From Actinopolymorpha pittospori (lineage in GTDB: Bacteria; Actinomycetota; Actinomycetes; Propionibacteriales; Actinopolymorphaceae): DNA of 64,000 bases. The stretch covers positions 2,604,001 through 2,668,000 of the forward strand of contig NZ_JADBEM010000001.1 of the NCBI RefSeq assembly GCF_014873875.1, in the 5' to 3' direction. The position numbers were made by a program, and so were the translations under genes. This document shows, in pieces, positions 29,105 through 38,900 of this stretch. The stretch's first letter is position 1. Every line of letters begins with the position of its first letter. Under the pieces are notes generated by a model. That model was not told where the DNA came from. It made no database searches and saw only the letters and a program-made list of their open reading frames with translations.

Positions 29105-29620
29105 ATGAGTTTGCTCACGACTTCTGCGGCATCCATCCACCAGTTAGGCGCGGCCGCCGCGCTGGTCGGCGATCCACAGTCCCCTGGCACCATCACGACA
29201 GGTCGTGACGGTGCCAGGGGACTGTTCAGCAGGTACGACGTCGCGGCGAACACGATGCTTGCCGGGGGCTGGCTGGTCGAGCAGCACACCCTGAGGACAC
29301 AACACCACCTCGACCAAGCGACTGACGACGCGGTCAGGCTGAAGGATCTCGCCGTCATCGGATCCGCGCTCACGAACGTCGCCACCATCGCCGCGGGTCA
29401 ACTCGTCAAGCGTGAGTTTCCAGACGGACCGCCGCTGGACGCGGAGGGCCACCTCACCTCCGACGCCTCCGAACGCGGCAAACGTTACTACCGCTGCCTC
29501 ACGATGATGAAGATGCTGAACCGCGCCTTCGCGGCCGGCGCGATCGGGCTCACTCCTCAAGTGAACTTCAACATATTGCGCTCGTACCGACCCGGAACGA
29601 TCTTCCGGCTGTTCACCTGA
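29105..29620 (+). CDS. Hypothetical membrane-associated protein, paralogue 1
   Basis: The product has 171 residues from the ATG at 29105; the longer reading to 29021 lacks a ribosome binding site. It has several moderately hydrophobic stretches (SIHQLGAAAALVG, LAVIGSALTNVATIAAG, FAAGAIGLTPQVNF) and is probably a small membrane protein. The next gene is a clear paralogue: both share AGGWL or AAGWL, an LKD/TKD followed by a hydrophobic helix with LT, a VKR/VTR..PP motif, L..M..LN..FA and TP..NF...Y.P. I recognise no family. A 46-base palindrome lies inside the coding sequence and has no counterpart in the paralogue. Confidence 0.65.
   Translation: MSLLTTSAASIHQLGAAAALVGDPQSPGTITTGRDGARGLFSRYDVAANTMLAGGWLVEQHTLRTQHHLDQATDDAVRLKDLAVIGSALTNVATIAAGQLVKREFPDGPPLDAEGHLTSDASERGKRYYRCLTMMKMLNRAFAAGAIGLTPQVNFNILRSYRPGTIFRLFT
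29178..29223. repeat. 46-bp near-perfect palindrome inside a coding sequence
   Basis: Arms 29178-29199 and 29202-29223 are 22-base inverted repeats with a single mismatch and a two-base loop. The left arm begins AGTCCCCTGGCACC. It encodes in-frame residues around SPGTITTGRDGARG, a region where the neighbouring paralogue has unrelated sequence. It could be a small palindromic insertion or a strong RNA hairpin. Confidence 0.7.
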
Positions 29621-29630
29621 CGAAACGGCG

Positions 29631-30188
29631 GTGACGATGATGACGATCGTGCAGACCGCGGCCGCTTCGGTCGGTCGCCTTGGCTTGGCCGCCGCCGCGT
29701 TCGGCGGACCCGCGCTCGCCCGTGCCGCCCAGCGGCCCGGAGCCGGTGAGTCCGCGGAGTCGGGTACCGATGCTCGGCTCAGCACGAGCGGCACCGTGTA
29801 CGAACTACTCGTCAACGCCGCGATCGCGGCCGGTTGGCTGAGTGAGCGAAGAACTCTTCGGGGCCGGTCCCTCGACAAGGACGCGAAGGTCATGGTGACC
29901 ACCAAGGACGTTCTTGTCGCGGGCACGGTTCTCACCGGCGCAGCGACCTTGGTCGGCAAGGTGGTCACGCGACACGAACCCCCCGCCGACCGACCTGGCT
30001 CCGGGGAGGAAGAGCCATCGCCCGACGCGGCCGTCGACGCCGATGGCAATCACCGTCGCCTGCACACGATGACCGAGCTCAACCACACCTTCGCCCTGCT
30101 CGGAGTGGCCGTTACCCCCTTCATCAACTTCGCGCTGTTCGACTCCTACCATCCCCACCCACTACGCAGCTTCTTCTCGCTCTGGTAG
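29631..30188 (+). CDS. Hypothetical membrane-associated protein, paralogue 2
   Basis: This 185-residue protein starts at a GTG ten bases after paralogue 1 and is probably translated with it. Hydrophobic stretches include SVGRLGLAAAAFGGPALA, VYELLVNAAIAAGWL, VLVAGTVLTGAATLVGKVV and FALLGVAVTPFINFALF, fitting a four-helix membrane protein. Between helices three and four is a long polar loop (EPPADRPGSGEEEPSPDAAVD). It shares the motif order of its upstream neighbour. Function unknown. It is followed directly by the truncated alsS gene, so its 3' flank has been rearranged. Confidence 0.65.
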   Translation: MTMMTIVQTAAASVGRLGLAAAAFGGPALARAAQRPGAGESAESGTDARLSTSGTVYELLVNAAIAAGWLSERRTLRGRSLDKDAKVMVTTKDVLVAGTVLTGAATLVGKVVTRHEPPADRPGSGEEEPSPDAAVDADGNHRRLHTMTELNHTFALLGVAVTPFINFALFDSYHPHPLRSFFSLW

Positions 30189-31804
30189 GAGGACAACGCA
30201 TACGCACGGTCCTACGTTCCAGGCGCCAAGATCGACGCTGTCTTCGATGTGCTGGCCGACATGGGACCGCAGCTGGTGGTGTGCCGGCACGAGCAGAACG
30301 CGGCGTTCATGGCCGCGGCGATCGGTCGGTTGACCGGAGGGCCGGGGGTGGTGCTGGTCACGTCCGGGCCGGGCACCGCCAACCTGGCTACCGGTCTGCT
30401 CACGGCCAACACCGAGCAGGATTCAGTGGTCGCACTGTGCGGCGCGGTGCAGCGCGGGGACCGGCTCAAGCGCACGCACCAGTCGATGGACGCCGCCGCT
30501 CTGTTGAAGGCGGTGACCAAGTTCACCGGTGAGGTCGATGATCCGGACAACGTGCCCGAGACGGTGGCGAACGCGTTCCGTGCCGCGATGGCGGAGCCAT
30601 GTGGAGCGAGCGCGGTGGTGCTGCCCGCGGATGTCCAGGCAGCCACGACCTCCGCCGGGGTGGCCCGGCCCGTGCGGGTGCCGCCGCTGGGTCCGGCACC
30701 GGCGGAGGAGATCTGGCGTGCGGCGCAACTCGTTCATGGAGCCGAGCGACCAGTACTGCTGGTCGGGGCACGCGGAGCTGACCCCGAGTCCTGTCTGGCG
30801 CTTCGCGCCCTGATCGCCGACACGGATCTTCCGGTGGTCGAGACCTTCCAGGCCGCCGGCGTGGTGTCGCGAGACCTGGAGGCTCGTTACGTCGGCCGGG
30901 TCGGGCTGTTCCGCAACCAGCCCGGCGATGTCATCGTGGGCCGGGCGGATGTGGTGATCGCCGTTGGCTATGACGCGGTGGAGTACGACCCGGGGCTGTG
31001 GAACGCCGATGTCGCTCGCACGATCCTCCACATCGACTCGGTTCCCGCGGACATCGACAACCACTACCAACCTGCGCTCGAACTGCGCGGTGACGTGGCT
31101 GCCACCCTCACCGAACTGGCGAAGCAGCTGTCCGGCCATCGCCTCGCCGACGGGTTCAAGTCCGAGATCACCCGGCAGCAGCGGGTGCTGGCCGAGATCG
31201 ACGAGACGGCCAGGACCGTCGGGCATTCGTCTGTCGGGCTCAACCCGGTCGCGGTAGTGCTGAAGCTCCGCGAGATCCTCGACGACGACGCGACGATCGC
31301 CTGCGACATCGGTTCCAACTACATCTACATGGCCCGTCACTTCCGGGTGTATGAGCCACCTGCTGTTCTCCAACGGTCAGCAGACCCTGGGCGTCAGCCT
31401 GCCGTGGGCCATGGCAGCGAGCATGGTGCGCCCTGGCACGCAGGTGGTCTCGGTCTCGGGTGATGGTGGGTTCCTGTTCTCCGCGCAGGAGCTGGAGACC
31501 GCGACCCGGCTCGGCCTGACCTTCACGCACGTGATCATGCGCGACGACACCTACGACATGGTCGGCTTTCAGGAAAGTACTCAAGTACGGGCGGAAGTCC
31601 GGCGTCCAGCTCGGTGACTACGACATCGTCAAGTACGCCGAGTGCTTCGGAGCCCACGGCCACCGGGTCAGGACGGAAGAGGAGTTCGTTGCGGCGCTGG
31701 AACAGTCACTGGCCGAGGAGGGTCCGTCCATCATCGACGTGCCGGTCGACTACAGCCGCAACACCGACCTCGGCGCCCACCTGCACGAGGACGTCTTCGA
31801 GTAG
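30189..31804 (+). pseudogene. alsS: Catabolic acetolactate synthase, truncated and frameshifted
   Basis: The sequence matches AlsS-type thiamine-diphosphate enzymes, which join two pyruvates to acetolactate. The reading starts abruptly at SYVPGAKIDAVFDVLAD, normally about residue 40, with an in-frame stop just before, so the N-terminus with the catalytic Glu region is lost or displaced. HEQNAAFMAAAIGRLTGG and [23 protein letters not shown] are typical. One base is missing near 31356 (RVYEP to [12 protein letters not shown]) and one A is extra at 31572-31576 (GFQE to [16 protein letters not shown]). It ends at a TAG at 31802-31804. The gene cannot make a working enzyme as written. Part of the damage could be sequencing error. 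Confidence 0.8.
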
Positions 31805-31840
31805 GAGCGCCTGCACCGAGAGACACGAAAGCTGGAAAAC

Positions 31841-32649
31841 ATGAGCACAACCGAGACCGCCAGTGACCGCTTCCGCCGGTGGGCGCGGACGATGCTGGCC
31901 CATCGGTCTGGTGCCGGTGACGTCCAGCACAGCGCCGACCGGGCCCGGGAGGTCTACCAGTCATCCACGATGGGAGCCCTGCTCGACGGCGTTTACGACG
32001 GCGACGTCACGATCGCCGAACTGCTGACCCACGGTGACTTCGGCCTGGGTACGTTCAACCACCTCGACGGCGAGATGGTCATCCTCGACGGCACCTGCTA
32101 CCACCTGCGTTCGGACGGCAGCGCGAGCCTCGCCGCCGGTACCGATCTCACCCCCTTCGCCGCCGTCACGTGGTTCACGACCGACACGACCATCCCAGTT
32201 CCCTCGGGCACGAGCCGGGCGGAGGTGATCGCGCTCATCGACGAGGCGATCCCCAGTAAAAACCTCATCTATGGCATCCGGGTCACCGGAACGTTCAGCA
32301 CGATCAAGACCCGGACCGTCATGGAGCAACGGCCCCCTTATCCGCCGCTGACCCAGGCCACTGCCGGCCAGGCGGAGAGTGAATTCTCCGGGGTGGCAGG
32401 TACGTTGGCCGGATTCCGCACGCACGAATACGAGCAGGGGATCTCCGTGCCCGGCTATCACCTGCAGTTCCTCGACGAAGCGCGTACACGCGGCGGACAC
32501 TCGCTGGACTTCCGAGTGGAGCAGGGCGAGATCGCGATCAGCGCCGCCTCCGAATTCCACCTGAGCCTGCCCAGGTCGGGCAGTTCCTCGACTCGGACCT
32601 GTCGCCGGCCAACGTCGTGGATCAGATCCACAAAGCAGAAGGCGACTGA
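31841..32649 (+). pseudogene. alsD: Alpha-acetolactate decarboxylase with a 3' frameshift
   Basis: The N-terminal 245 residues are a good acetolactate decarboxylase: VYQSSTMGALLDGVYDGDVTIAELLTHGDFGLGTFNHLDGEMVILDG in pieces, and PGYHLQFLDEARTRGGHSLDF for the zinc site. The usual His-x-His there is His-x-Gln, which may already weaken metal binding. One C is missing near 32567-32573, after EFHLSLP. The native ending QVGQFLDSDLSPANVVDQIHKAEGD with TGA at 32647-32649 lies in the next frame. As written, translation runs on into the following hydrolase frame. It would convert acetolactate to acetoin after AlsS. Confidence 0.8.
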
Positions 32650-32695
32650 GGACCAGGCCGTGTGCCGCCAGCGCTGGCCACTGGGAGGATCTCGC

Positions 32696-33406
32696 GTGTC
32701 GACGTTCGTGCTGATTCCCGGCGCCTGGCATGCCGGGTGGGCGTGGCGGCCCGTGGCCCGCCGGTTGCGAGACGCGGGTCACCAGGCGCTGGCGCTCACC
32801 ATGCCCGGCCTTGCCGACGGTGACGATCCGACGGGTCTACGTCTCCAGGCCGCTGTCGACCATGTCGTCGCCGAGGTCGAACGCCGGGACCTCGCCGACG
32901 TGGTCCTGGTCGCCCACAGCTGGGGCGGGTACCCGCTGACCGGTGCCGCCCACAGCCTGGCGGAGCGCCTGTCGAAGGTCGTCTACTACAGCGCGTTCGT
33001 TCCTGCTCGTGGTCGCAGCGCGTTGGACGAGTTGCCGCCCGAGTTCGCGGCGACCGTGCGTACAGCCATCCGGTCCTCGTCCGACTGGACCTGGGCGCCG
33101 ACGTTCGAGATCGTCCAGCGTGCGTTGATGCAGGGGGAGCCGGAACAGCTTCAGCGGTTCCTCTTCGAGACGCTCGTTCCCCAGCCGGGTAACTACCATC
33201 TCGACGCGCTGGACGTACCGGAGGTGACGAGCCTCGGCGTACCGGTCGCGTACGTCCTCAGCGCGGACGACCACGGACTGGGCCGGCCCGACGCCGCGGC
33301 GGACTTCATCGGACGACTCGGCGTCGAGCCGATCGTGGTTCCGGGCCCGCACGAGTCCCTCCTGACGAATCCGGAAGGTGTCACGCACGGACTGTTGCGG
33401 GACTGA
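32696..33406 (+). CDS. Alpha/beta hydrolase
   Basis: This 236-residue protein starts at a GTG at 32696 preceded by GGGAGG (32683-32688), so it has its own start even though an upstream frame reads into it. The fold markers are FVLIPGAWHAGWAWRPVARRL, the nucleophile elbow VLVAHSWGGYPL with Ser at about 81, the acid in VAYVLSADDHGLG and the His in VVPGPHESLL. It belongs to the small esterase group related to salicylate/methyl-ester hydrolases of plants and actinomycetes. It follows the decayed alsSD genes, but a role in acetoin metabolism is not supported. Confidence 0.88.
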   Translation: MSTFVLIPGAWHAGWAWRPVARRLRDAGHQALALTMPGLADGDDPTGLRLQAAVDHVVAEVERRDLADVVLVAHSWGGYPLTGAAHSLAERLSKVVYYSAFVPARGRSALDELPPEFAATVRTAIRSSSDWTWAPTFEIVQRALMQGEPEQLQRFLFETLVPQPGNYHLDALDVPEVTSLGVPVAYVLSADDHGLGRPDAAADFIGRLGVEPIVVPGPHESLLTNPEGVTHGLLRD

Positions 33407-33465
33407 TCGGGGGACTGGGCTCCCACTGCCCCCCCGGGGTTGCATGGTCACGGTCGTCGCTGTCA

Positions 33466-34191
33466 GTGCTGTTTGAGATGGTGCTCGACGTGCGCTATCC
33501 AACGACGTATCCCGCTGCCGCCGCCGACCAGCACGCAACTGACCTCGCCGGACGGCCCTGCCCGCGCCTGACCGGTCCGCTCGAGCTCGCTCGCCGACTG
33601 GCTGAGCTGGACGAGCAGTACATCCGCGCCCAGTTCGTCGAGCTTGACAAACTGGGCGCTTCACGGGACGGCGGGACGCAAGCCGTCCGGAAGCTGATGG
33701 CCGACGGCCGACTGCCCCAGCCCGCCTACCGGCTGGTCGACGGTACGGACATGGTCGCCGGCGACTTCTTCGCTCCGCTGGATGCCGCAGGTGGCGCGGA
33801 GGCTCTGCCGGAGTGGTTCCGCAGCCGCTACCTGAGCGCCGCGCGTCGGCTTGGGCTGTCCGACAGCCCTGCCGAAGCCGACGGGCAGTGGACCGAATAC
33901 CACTCCGGTGGTTACGGGGTGTGCCTGAAGCAGGCCACGCCGGAGGCGATAGCCGAGAAGGCGCTGTACGTCACGACGATCGAGCGCCTCCTCCTCAGCC
34001 CTCAGCCAGATGACGCGTCCTGGGCCGAGCAGCTTCGTACCGCAGTGGACTCACTGGCCGCGATCGAGCGGCCGGGCGCGGCACTGGACCCTCCGCGCTG
34101 GGGCGGCCCTATGTCGCCACAGTGGTATGGCGCCTACCTGCGTGCGTACTTCCCGCAGGTGTTCACCTCACCCATCGGAGTGGCAAGCTGA
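33466..34191 (+). CDS. Hypothetical protein, DUF6058-like
   Basis: The product has 241 residues from the GTG at 33466, or 237 from the ATG at 33478. It reads as a soluble, helical protein: DEQYIRAQFVELDKLGASRDGG, VRKLMADGRLPQPAYRLVDGTDMVAGDFFAPLD and a middle WTEYHSGGYGVCLKQATPEAI. The pattern with YI..QF near the start and LP.P.Y.L.DGT is what I recall for the DUF6058 family, sometimes near natural-product genes, but this is from memory. No operon partner is obvious. Function unknown. Confidence 0.6.
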   Translation: MLFEMVLDVRYPTTYPAAAADQHATDLAGRPCPRLTGPLELARRLAELDEQYIRAQFVELDKLGASRDGGTQAVRKLMADGRLPQPAYRLVDGTDMVAGDFFAPLDAAGGAEALPEWFRSRYLSAARRLGLSDSPAEADGQWTEYHSGGYGVCLKQATPEAIAEKALYVTTIERLLLSPQPDDASWAEQLRTAVDSLAAIERPGAALDPPRWGGPMSPQWYGAYLRAYFPQVFTSPIGVAS

Positions 34192-34346
34192 CCGCGGCCG
34201 AGCACGTCGGAACGCAGGGGCACCTCGAACGCTGATCAACAATTCCCGCCATATCGCGAGGAACGCGGTGCCGCATCACCCGAGGTCCCCGCGGTGTGTA
34301 TCGACGTGTCCATGAGGAGCTTGCTGGGGGGTGCAAGGATGTGGGG

Positions 34347-34826
34347 ATGGCTGCGTTCTTGGTGCTCCCCACGGGCTCGGGTCTCACCCTGGCTGACGTC
34401 GAGGCTTGGGTCTCACGGGCGCGCACGCTCGGTGCCTCCGCGGTCTCCCAGGTCCGTGTTGGCGATTCGCCGCTTGCCGCAGGGCATGACGGTGGCATGA
34501 CACTGAGCGTTCCCGTCACTGCGAGCCGCAGGGTCCTGCCGGAGACGGCTGGGCCGTACGAGGCCTCGGCCGGGACCGGGACTGGGACCGACCACGATCG
34601 CGTTCCCGAGACGGAGGCCGACGGCGATCGCGTTCCTGAGTCGGAGGCCGACGGCGAGCGCGTTCCTGAGACGGAGGCCGACAGCGATCGCGTCTCCGAG
34701 ACGGAGGCCGACGCCGGGAGCGTCGCCGACGGCGCGGGCCACACTGCTGTCGAGGAGAGTCCCGCTCCGCGCGAGGCGCCTGCCCTCCCGCGGCCGCCCC
34801 TGCCAGTCTTCTCCCACCCCTCGTAG
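34347..34826 (+). CDS. Hypothetical protein with a 30-bp tandem-repeat acidic region
   Basis: The ATG at 34347 gives 159 residues. The first 50 residues form a small alpha/beta region (FLVLPTGSGLTLADVEAWVSRARTLGASAV). The rest is disordered and acidic. It contains four exact 10-residue repeats of the type DRVPETEADG, encoded by four 30-base units at 34591-34710, then a proline-rich tail. No family is recognised. The repeat number could vary between strains without changing the frame. Confidence 0.5.
   Translation: MAAFLVLPTGSGLTLADVEAWVSRARTLGASAVSQVRVGDSPLAAGHDGGMTLSVPVTASRRVLPETAGPYEASAGTGTGTDHDRVPETEADGDRVPESEADGERVPETEADSDRVSETEADAGSVADGAGHTAVEESPAPREAPALPRPPLPVFSHPS
34591..34710 (+). 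repeat. Four 30-bp tandem repeats
   Basis: Units begin at 34591, 34621, 34651 and 34681. Each follows the pattern CGATCGCGTTCC...GAG...CGGAGGCCG with only a few substitutions. The unit is a whole number of codons, so gain or loss keeps the reading frame of the host gene. Confidence 0.85.
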
Positions 34827-34923
34827 GGGCGACCGGCTCGGCTCCTGTCCCGCCGGAGGCCACCGCGCGCGGCGTACGCGGAACTTGTGCGGACAAGCTG
34901 TCCGACCGCCGGGAGGGAAGCGC

Positions 34924-35532
34924 TCAGTCCCGAGGTATGGCAGATGCCGCGCTCACCGATTGCGAAGGCGTCCAGCCGGTCTCCCTCGCCCATCGCTCCG
35001 CAGCGGCCATCAGTACATCGGTGGCCGGGTCTTTGATCTGGCCGTACGTAGAAAGGTCGGCGGGCACCGCGCGTGCTAGCCGTCGCTTGAACTCTGCCCA
35101 GGCCTCGCGGGCCGCTTCGTCCTCGGTCAGGAAGTCGCGGAAGAGCAGGGCATACCGCTCGTTGGGGCGGCCGGCAATACGGACGTGAACATTGCCCGTC
35201 CGGGTGCCTGCGGGTGGGCGGAACACGAGCTTGTCCCAGGCAGCCGGATCTCCGTCCCAACGTTCCGGGACGTGATCCCGATATTCCCCGGCGCCGGGCG
35301 ACCTCGTGAATCCCGCGCTCAGCAAACCCTGGGTGAGCTGCTCGTCAGAGAGGCTGCGCACGATTGCCTGTACATCGATGCAGTCCTTGGCCACCATGCC
35401 CGGCACAGACGTCGAGCCGATGTGGTCGACCCGCACCACCGAGGAACCGGCTGCCTGTCGGATGCGAGCAGCCAGGACGTCGAAGTCCTTCGCCCAGTCG
35501 GGCTGCCATTCGATGAGTTCGACGAGCTGCAC
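34924..35532 (-). CDS. GrpB/UPF0157 family protein (nucleotidyltransferase fold)
   Basis: The GTG at 35532 follows GGGAGG at about 35541-35546 and gives 202 residues, the usual length. It has VELIEWQPDWAKDFDVLAARI, VVRVDHIGSTSVPGMVAKDCIDVQAIV and NVHVRIAGRPNERYALLFRDFL, all family markers. The HIGSTSVPGMVAKDCIDV stretch resembles the metal-binding site of nucleotidyltransferases. The exact role is unknown in the family. The open frame upstream to 36363 is antisense to the LamG gene and is not coding. Confidence 0.9.
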   Translation of the reverse strand: MQLVELIEWQPDWAKDFDVLAARIRQAAGSSVVRVDHIGSTSVPGMVAKDCIDVQAIVRSLSDEQLTQGLLSAGFTRSPGAGEYRDHVPERWDGDPAAWDKLVFRPPAGTRTGNVHVRIAGRPNERYALLFRDFLTEDEAAREAWAEFKRRLARAVPADLSTYGQIKDPATDVLMAAAERWARETGWTPSQSVSAASAIPRD

Positions 35533-35902
35533 GGTGAATCCTCCCGACCGCTGAGTCCTGCCTCTTCTGGCCCAGCAGCAGTGCGTCGCTCGGGCCGACC
35601 CCATCCTGTTTCCTCGCGGGCCGCAGGAGGTCGCACAACCCGTCCGGGAGCTGGCCGACTTCGGACCTTGAACGCTAGCGGCAGACATGTCCGCGTGGCT
35701 TCGGCCTTCCCTCTCCAGAGTCCAATTGTCCACTTTGGTCCCTATCTCAGGGCCGGTCAAGATCCCCCGACCTGGCCTGAAGCACGCAAACCGGACATGG
35801 CAACAGTTCCTGTCGGTAGGCGCGCAGTTTGTGTGAACTTTTGTCGGATGGCCTCCGTGGCCGCCTCTCCTTCGTGTAGACATAGCGCCGTTTTGGATCT
35901 CT
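35533..35902. other. Promoter region between divergent GrpB and LamG genes
   Basis: The 370 bases hold no convincing gene. The stretch from about 35700 to 35900 is less GC-rich than its surroundings and includes TTGTCC and ATAG-like words. It is the natural place for the promoter of the LamG-RHS operon, but I cannot place a -35/-10 pair with confidence. Confidence 0.4.
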
Positions 35903-38900
35903 GTGAGTGGGTGGGGGAATGGCCTGATGGCGTGGTCGGGGTGTGCCCGGAGGGGCGGGCTCGTTGGTGGCGTCAAGCGTTGGTCTCGTGGCCGAGCGGT
36001 CCTGACCGGGTTGGCGGTCGCGGTCGTCTCTCCGCTTCTGGCGGTGGTGCCGTCGGCGGCGGGAACGGCGTCAGCAGCTCCGGTTGGGGCGGCGACCCCC
36101 GTGCGGACGGCTCCGGCTGGACCTGTGGAGGTTCCGGAGCTCACGACGGAGACCCGTCGGGTCCTCGCGAATCCGGACGGGACCTTCACGGCCGAGGTTT
36201 CGGCGGGGCCGGCTCGTGTCCGCAGGGACGACGGATGGGTGAAGGTCGACCCGACGTTGGTCCGGCGGTCTGATGGGTCGGTGGGGCCGAAGGCCGTCCC
36301 GGTCGGGCTGACGTTCTCGGGTGGCGGTTCTGGACCGCTGGCCTCGATCGCTGACGAGGGCAAGTCGCTCGGCCTGGGGTGGCGCCGAGCGTTGCCGGAG
36401 CCGGTCCTGTCGGGGCCGACGGCGACCTACCCGGCCGTCCTACCCGATGTCGATCTGGTGCTCCAGGCCGGTGTCGAGGGGTTCTCGACGTACATCGTGG
36501 TCAAGACGCCCGAAGCTGCGGTGAATCCGGAGTTGGCCGAGCTGAGCTTCGCCCTGTCGGCGTCTGGTGTATCGGCCACGGAGAACGCCGATGGCGAGTT
36601 CGAAGCCAAGGACGGACAGGGGCGGCTGATCTTCGCCGGACCTCAGGCGCGGATGTGGGACTCCTCAGGACGAGACAGCGCTCGGGCGCAGCCGAGCGCA
36701 GCTGACCGCTCGCCGAGCCCGTCACCGACCGCGATGTCGCAGAAGAAGACTTCGTCGCCCGAAGTCGCGCTGGACATCGATCCGGGGGACGTGATCGAGG
36801 AGCCGATGGAGTCGCGTTCGGCGGAGATGCCCGTCGAGGTGTCTGGTTCGCAGCTGAGTGTGACGCCGGACCACGAGCTGCTGCACGGGTCGGAGACGGT
36901 CTACCCGGTTGTCATCGACCCGGGCATCTCGAAGGCGGTCCGCCGCACCTACTGGACGATGGTGTGGTCGAACGGCATGAAGTTCCCGAACCACGCCACC
37001 GAGCACGCCAGGGTCGGGTACGACGATTGGGAGGACGACAAGAAGTCCCGGGTGTTCTATCGCTTCGACACGACGGCGTTCGCGGGTAAGCACATCCTTT
37101 CGGCGGTGTTCACCCACAAGCAGATCCACAGTCCTCAGTTCGCGTGTGGTGGCACGGCGGCGCCAGCTGTGCAGTTGGGACGGACCGCGGCGATCTCCTC
37201 TTCCACGGCCTGGCCCGGTCCGACGTGGTACGCGACGCTCGACTCGAACTCCACCATCCATGGACACCGGGATACTTGCGCTGGTTACACCCTGCAGGAG
37301 TGGAACGCCGAAGCTGGGGTGGAGCAGGCGGCGGCGGCGAAGTCGTCGCAGCTCACGCTGGGGCTTCGTTCGGCGGATGAGACAGACAAGTGGGGTTGGC
37401 GCAACTACGACAACGACGCCTCGTATCCGGTGTTGTCGGTCGTGTACAACTCCATTCCGAACAAGCCCTCGAGCGTGAAGATCTCCGAACCGTCGACGTC
37501 GTGTGTGGCGTCGGCGGCCAACGCACCCGTGATCAGTGATGCGACGCCCACTTTCCAGGGCTACCTGACCGATGCCGATGGCGCCAGTGCGGATATGAAG
37601 GCGCGGTTCGAGGTGTTCACCTCGAGCGGCACCTCACCAATCTGGCAGGTCATGCATCCGACAGCGGTGGCCTCGGGGACCACTGTCCGCGTGACGATTC
37701 CTACGGGGGAACTGGCCAACAACACGGTCTACAAGTTCCGGGTGCGGGCGGAGAAGTCGATCGCGACGACGCCTGCGGAGGCCACGGACTTCGGGCCCTA
37801 TTCGGGCTACTGCTACTTCAAGGTGGACACGAGCCGGCCGGCGCCGCCGAAGATCACTTCGACTACCTATCCTCCCCTCGACCCCGACAACGCGGTCGGC
37901 TACGGCGGGGTCGGCATCCTGGGAAGTTTCACCTTCGATGGCGATGCCGATGTGATTGCCTATCAGTACCGGGTCAATGACCGGGCGCTGCAGTCGGCGA
38001 CTCCCGCGACGCCGGGTGCCCCGGCCACAGTGTCGATCTGGCCCGACAAGTTCGGCGTCAACGTGCTCCATGTTTACTCCAAGGACGCAGCAGGCAACAT
38101 CAGCACCACGTTGGACTACGGATTCAAGGTCGCTCGTGGCTCGGCCCCGGTCGGGGTGTGGAAGTTCGACGAAACCGAGGGTTCCAGTGCTGCAGACATG
38201 GCAGGCGGGCCAAATCCTCGCCCGATGACAGTGGCGGGTGGACCCGCGGGATGGTCGCCGCAAGGACGCCTCGCGGGTTCGTTGCAGCTGGACGGTGTGG
38301 ACGACTACGCCTCGACCGCGGCGGCGGCGGTGAGCACGCACAACAGCTTCACGGTCGCGGCGTGGGTGCGGCTGGATTCCACCGAGAGCTACGCCGCAGT
38401 GGCACGTCAAGCCCACAACGGCCACCACGCGTTCCTGCTGTACTACTCCAAGAGCGCGAACCGGTGGGGGTTCCAGCGGCAGGATCCTGATGATCCGGCC
38501 AAGTCGTCGACCGCGATGTCGACCTCACCGCCCGCTGTGGGGGCGTGGACGCATCTGGCTGGGGTCTACGACGGTGCGTCTGGCCGGTTGTCGTTGTACG
38601 TGAACGGCGTGCCTGAGGGCACCGCGGCGTACGCGAAGTCCTTTCATGTGACCGATCCGTTCGAGATCGGCAGGTGGAGCTACCCGGGTGTCGCTGGGGC
38701 GCCGTTCAAGGGCCGGATCGATCAGGTGCAGCTATGGAACCGCTATGTGGCTGCTGAGGAGTTCGCCAGCGTCATTGACCTGAACGACGCAGATGACAAG
38801 GAGCAGCCGGCGCTTGTCGGCCACTGGAAGTTCGACGAAACAGCTGGGACCTCCGCGGCCGACTCCTCCGGGTACGGGGCAACGGCAACCTTGGGCTCGG

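Noticed and set aside
29178..29223. Long palindrome taken as a transcription terminator
   Set aside because: It lies inside an intact reading frame, has no T-run and the gene continues normally beyond it.
31841..33406. Single 521-residue frame joining acetolactate decarboxylase to an alpha/beta hydrolase
   Set aside because: The join exists only because of a missing base near 32570. The hydrolase has its own GTG and ribosome binding site, and the native decarboxylase end is present in the next frame.
35533..36363. Long upstream extension of GrpB on the minus strand
   Set aside because: It runs antisense through the LamG signal peptide region. GrpB proteins are about 200 residues and a good ribosome binding site precedes 35532.
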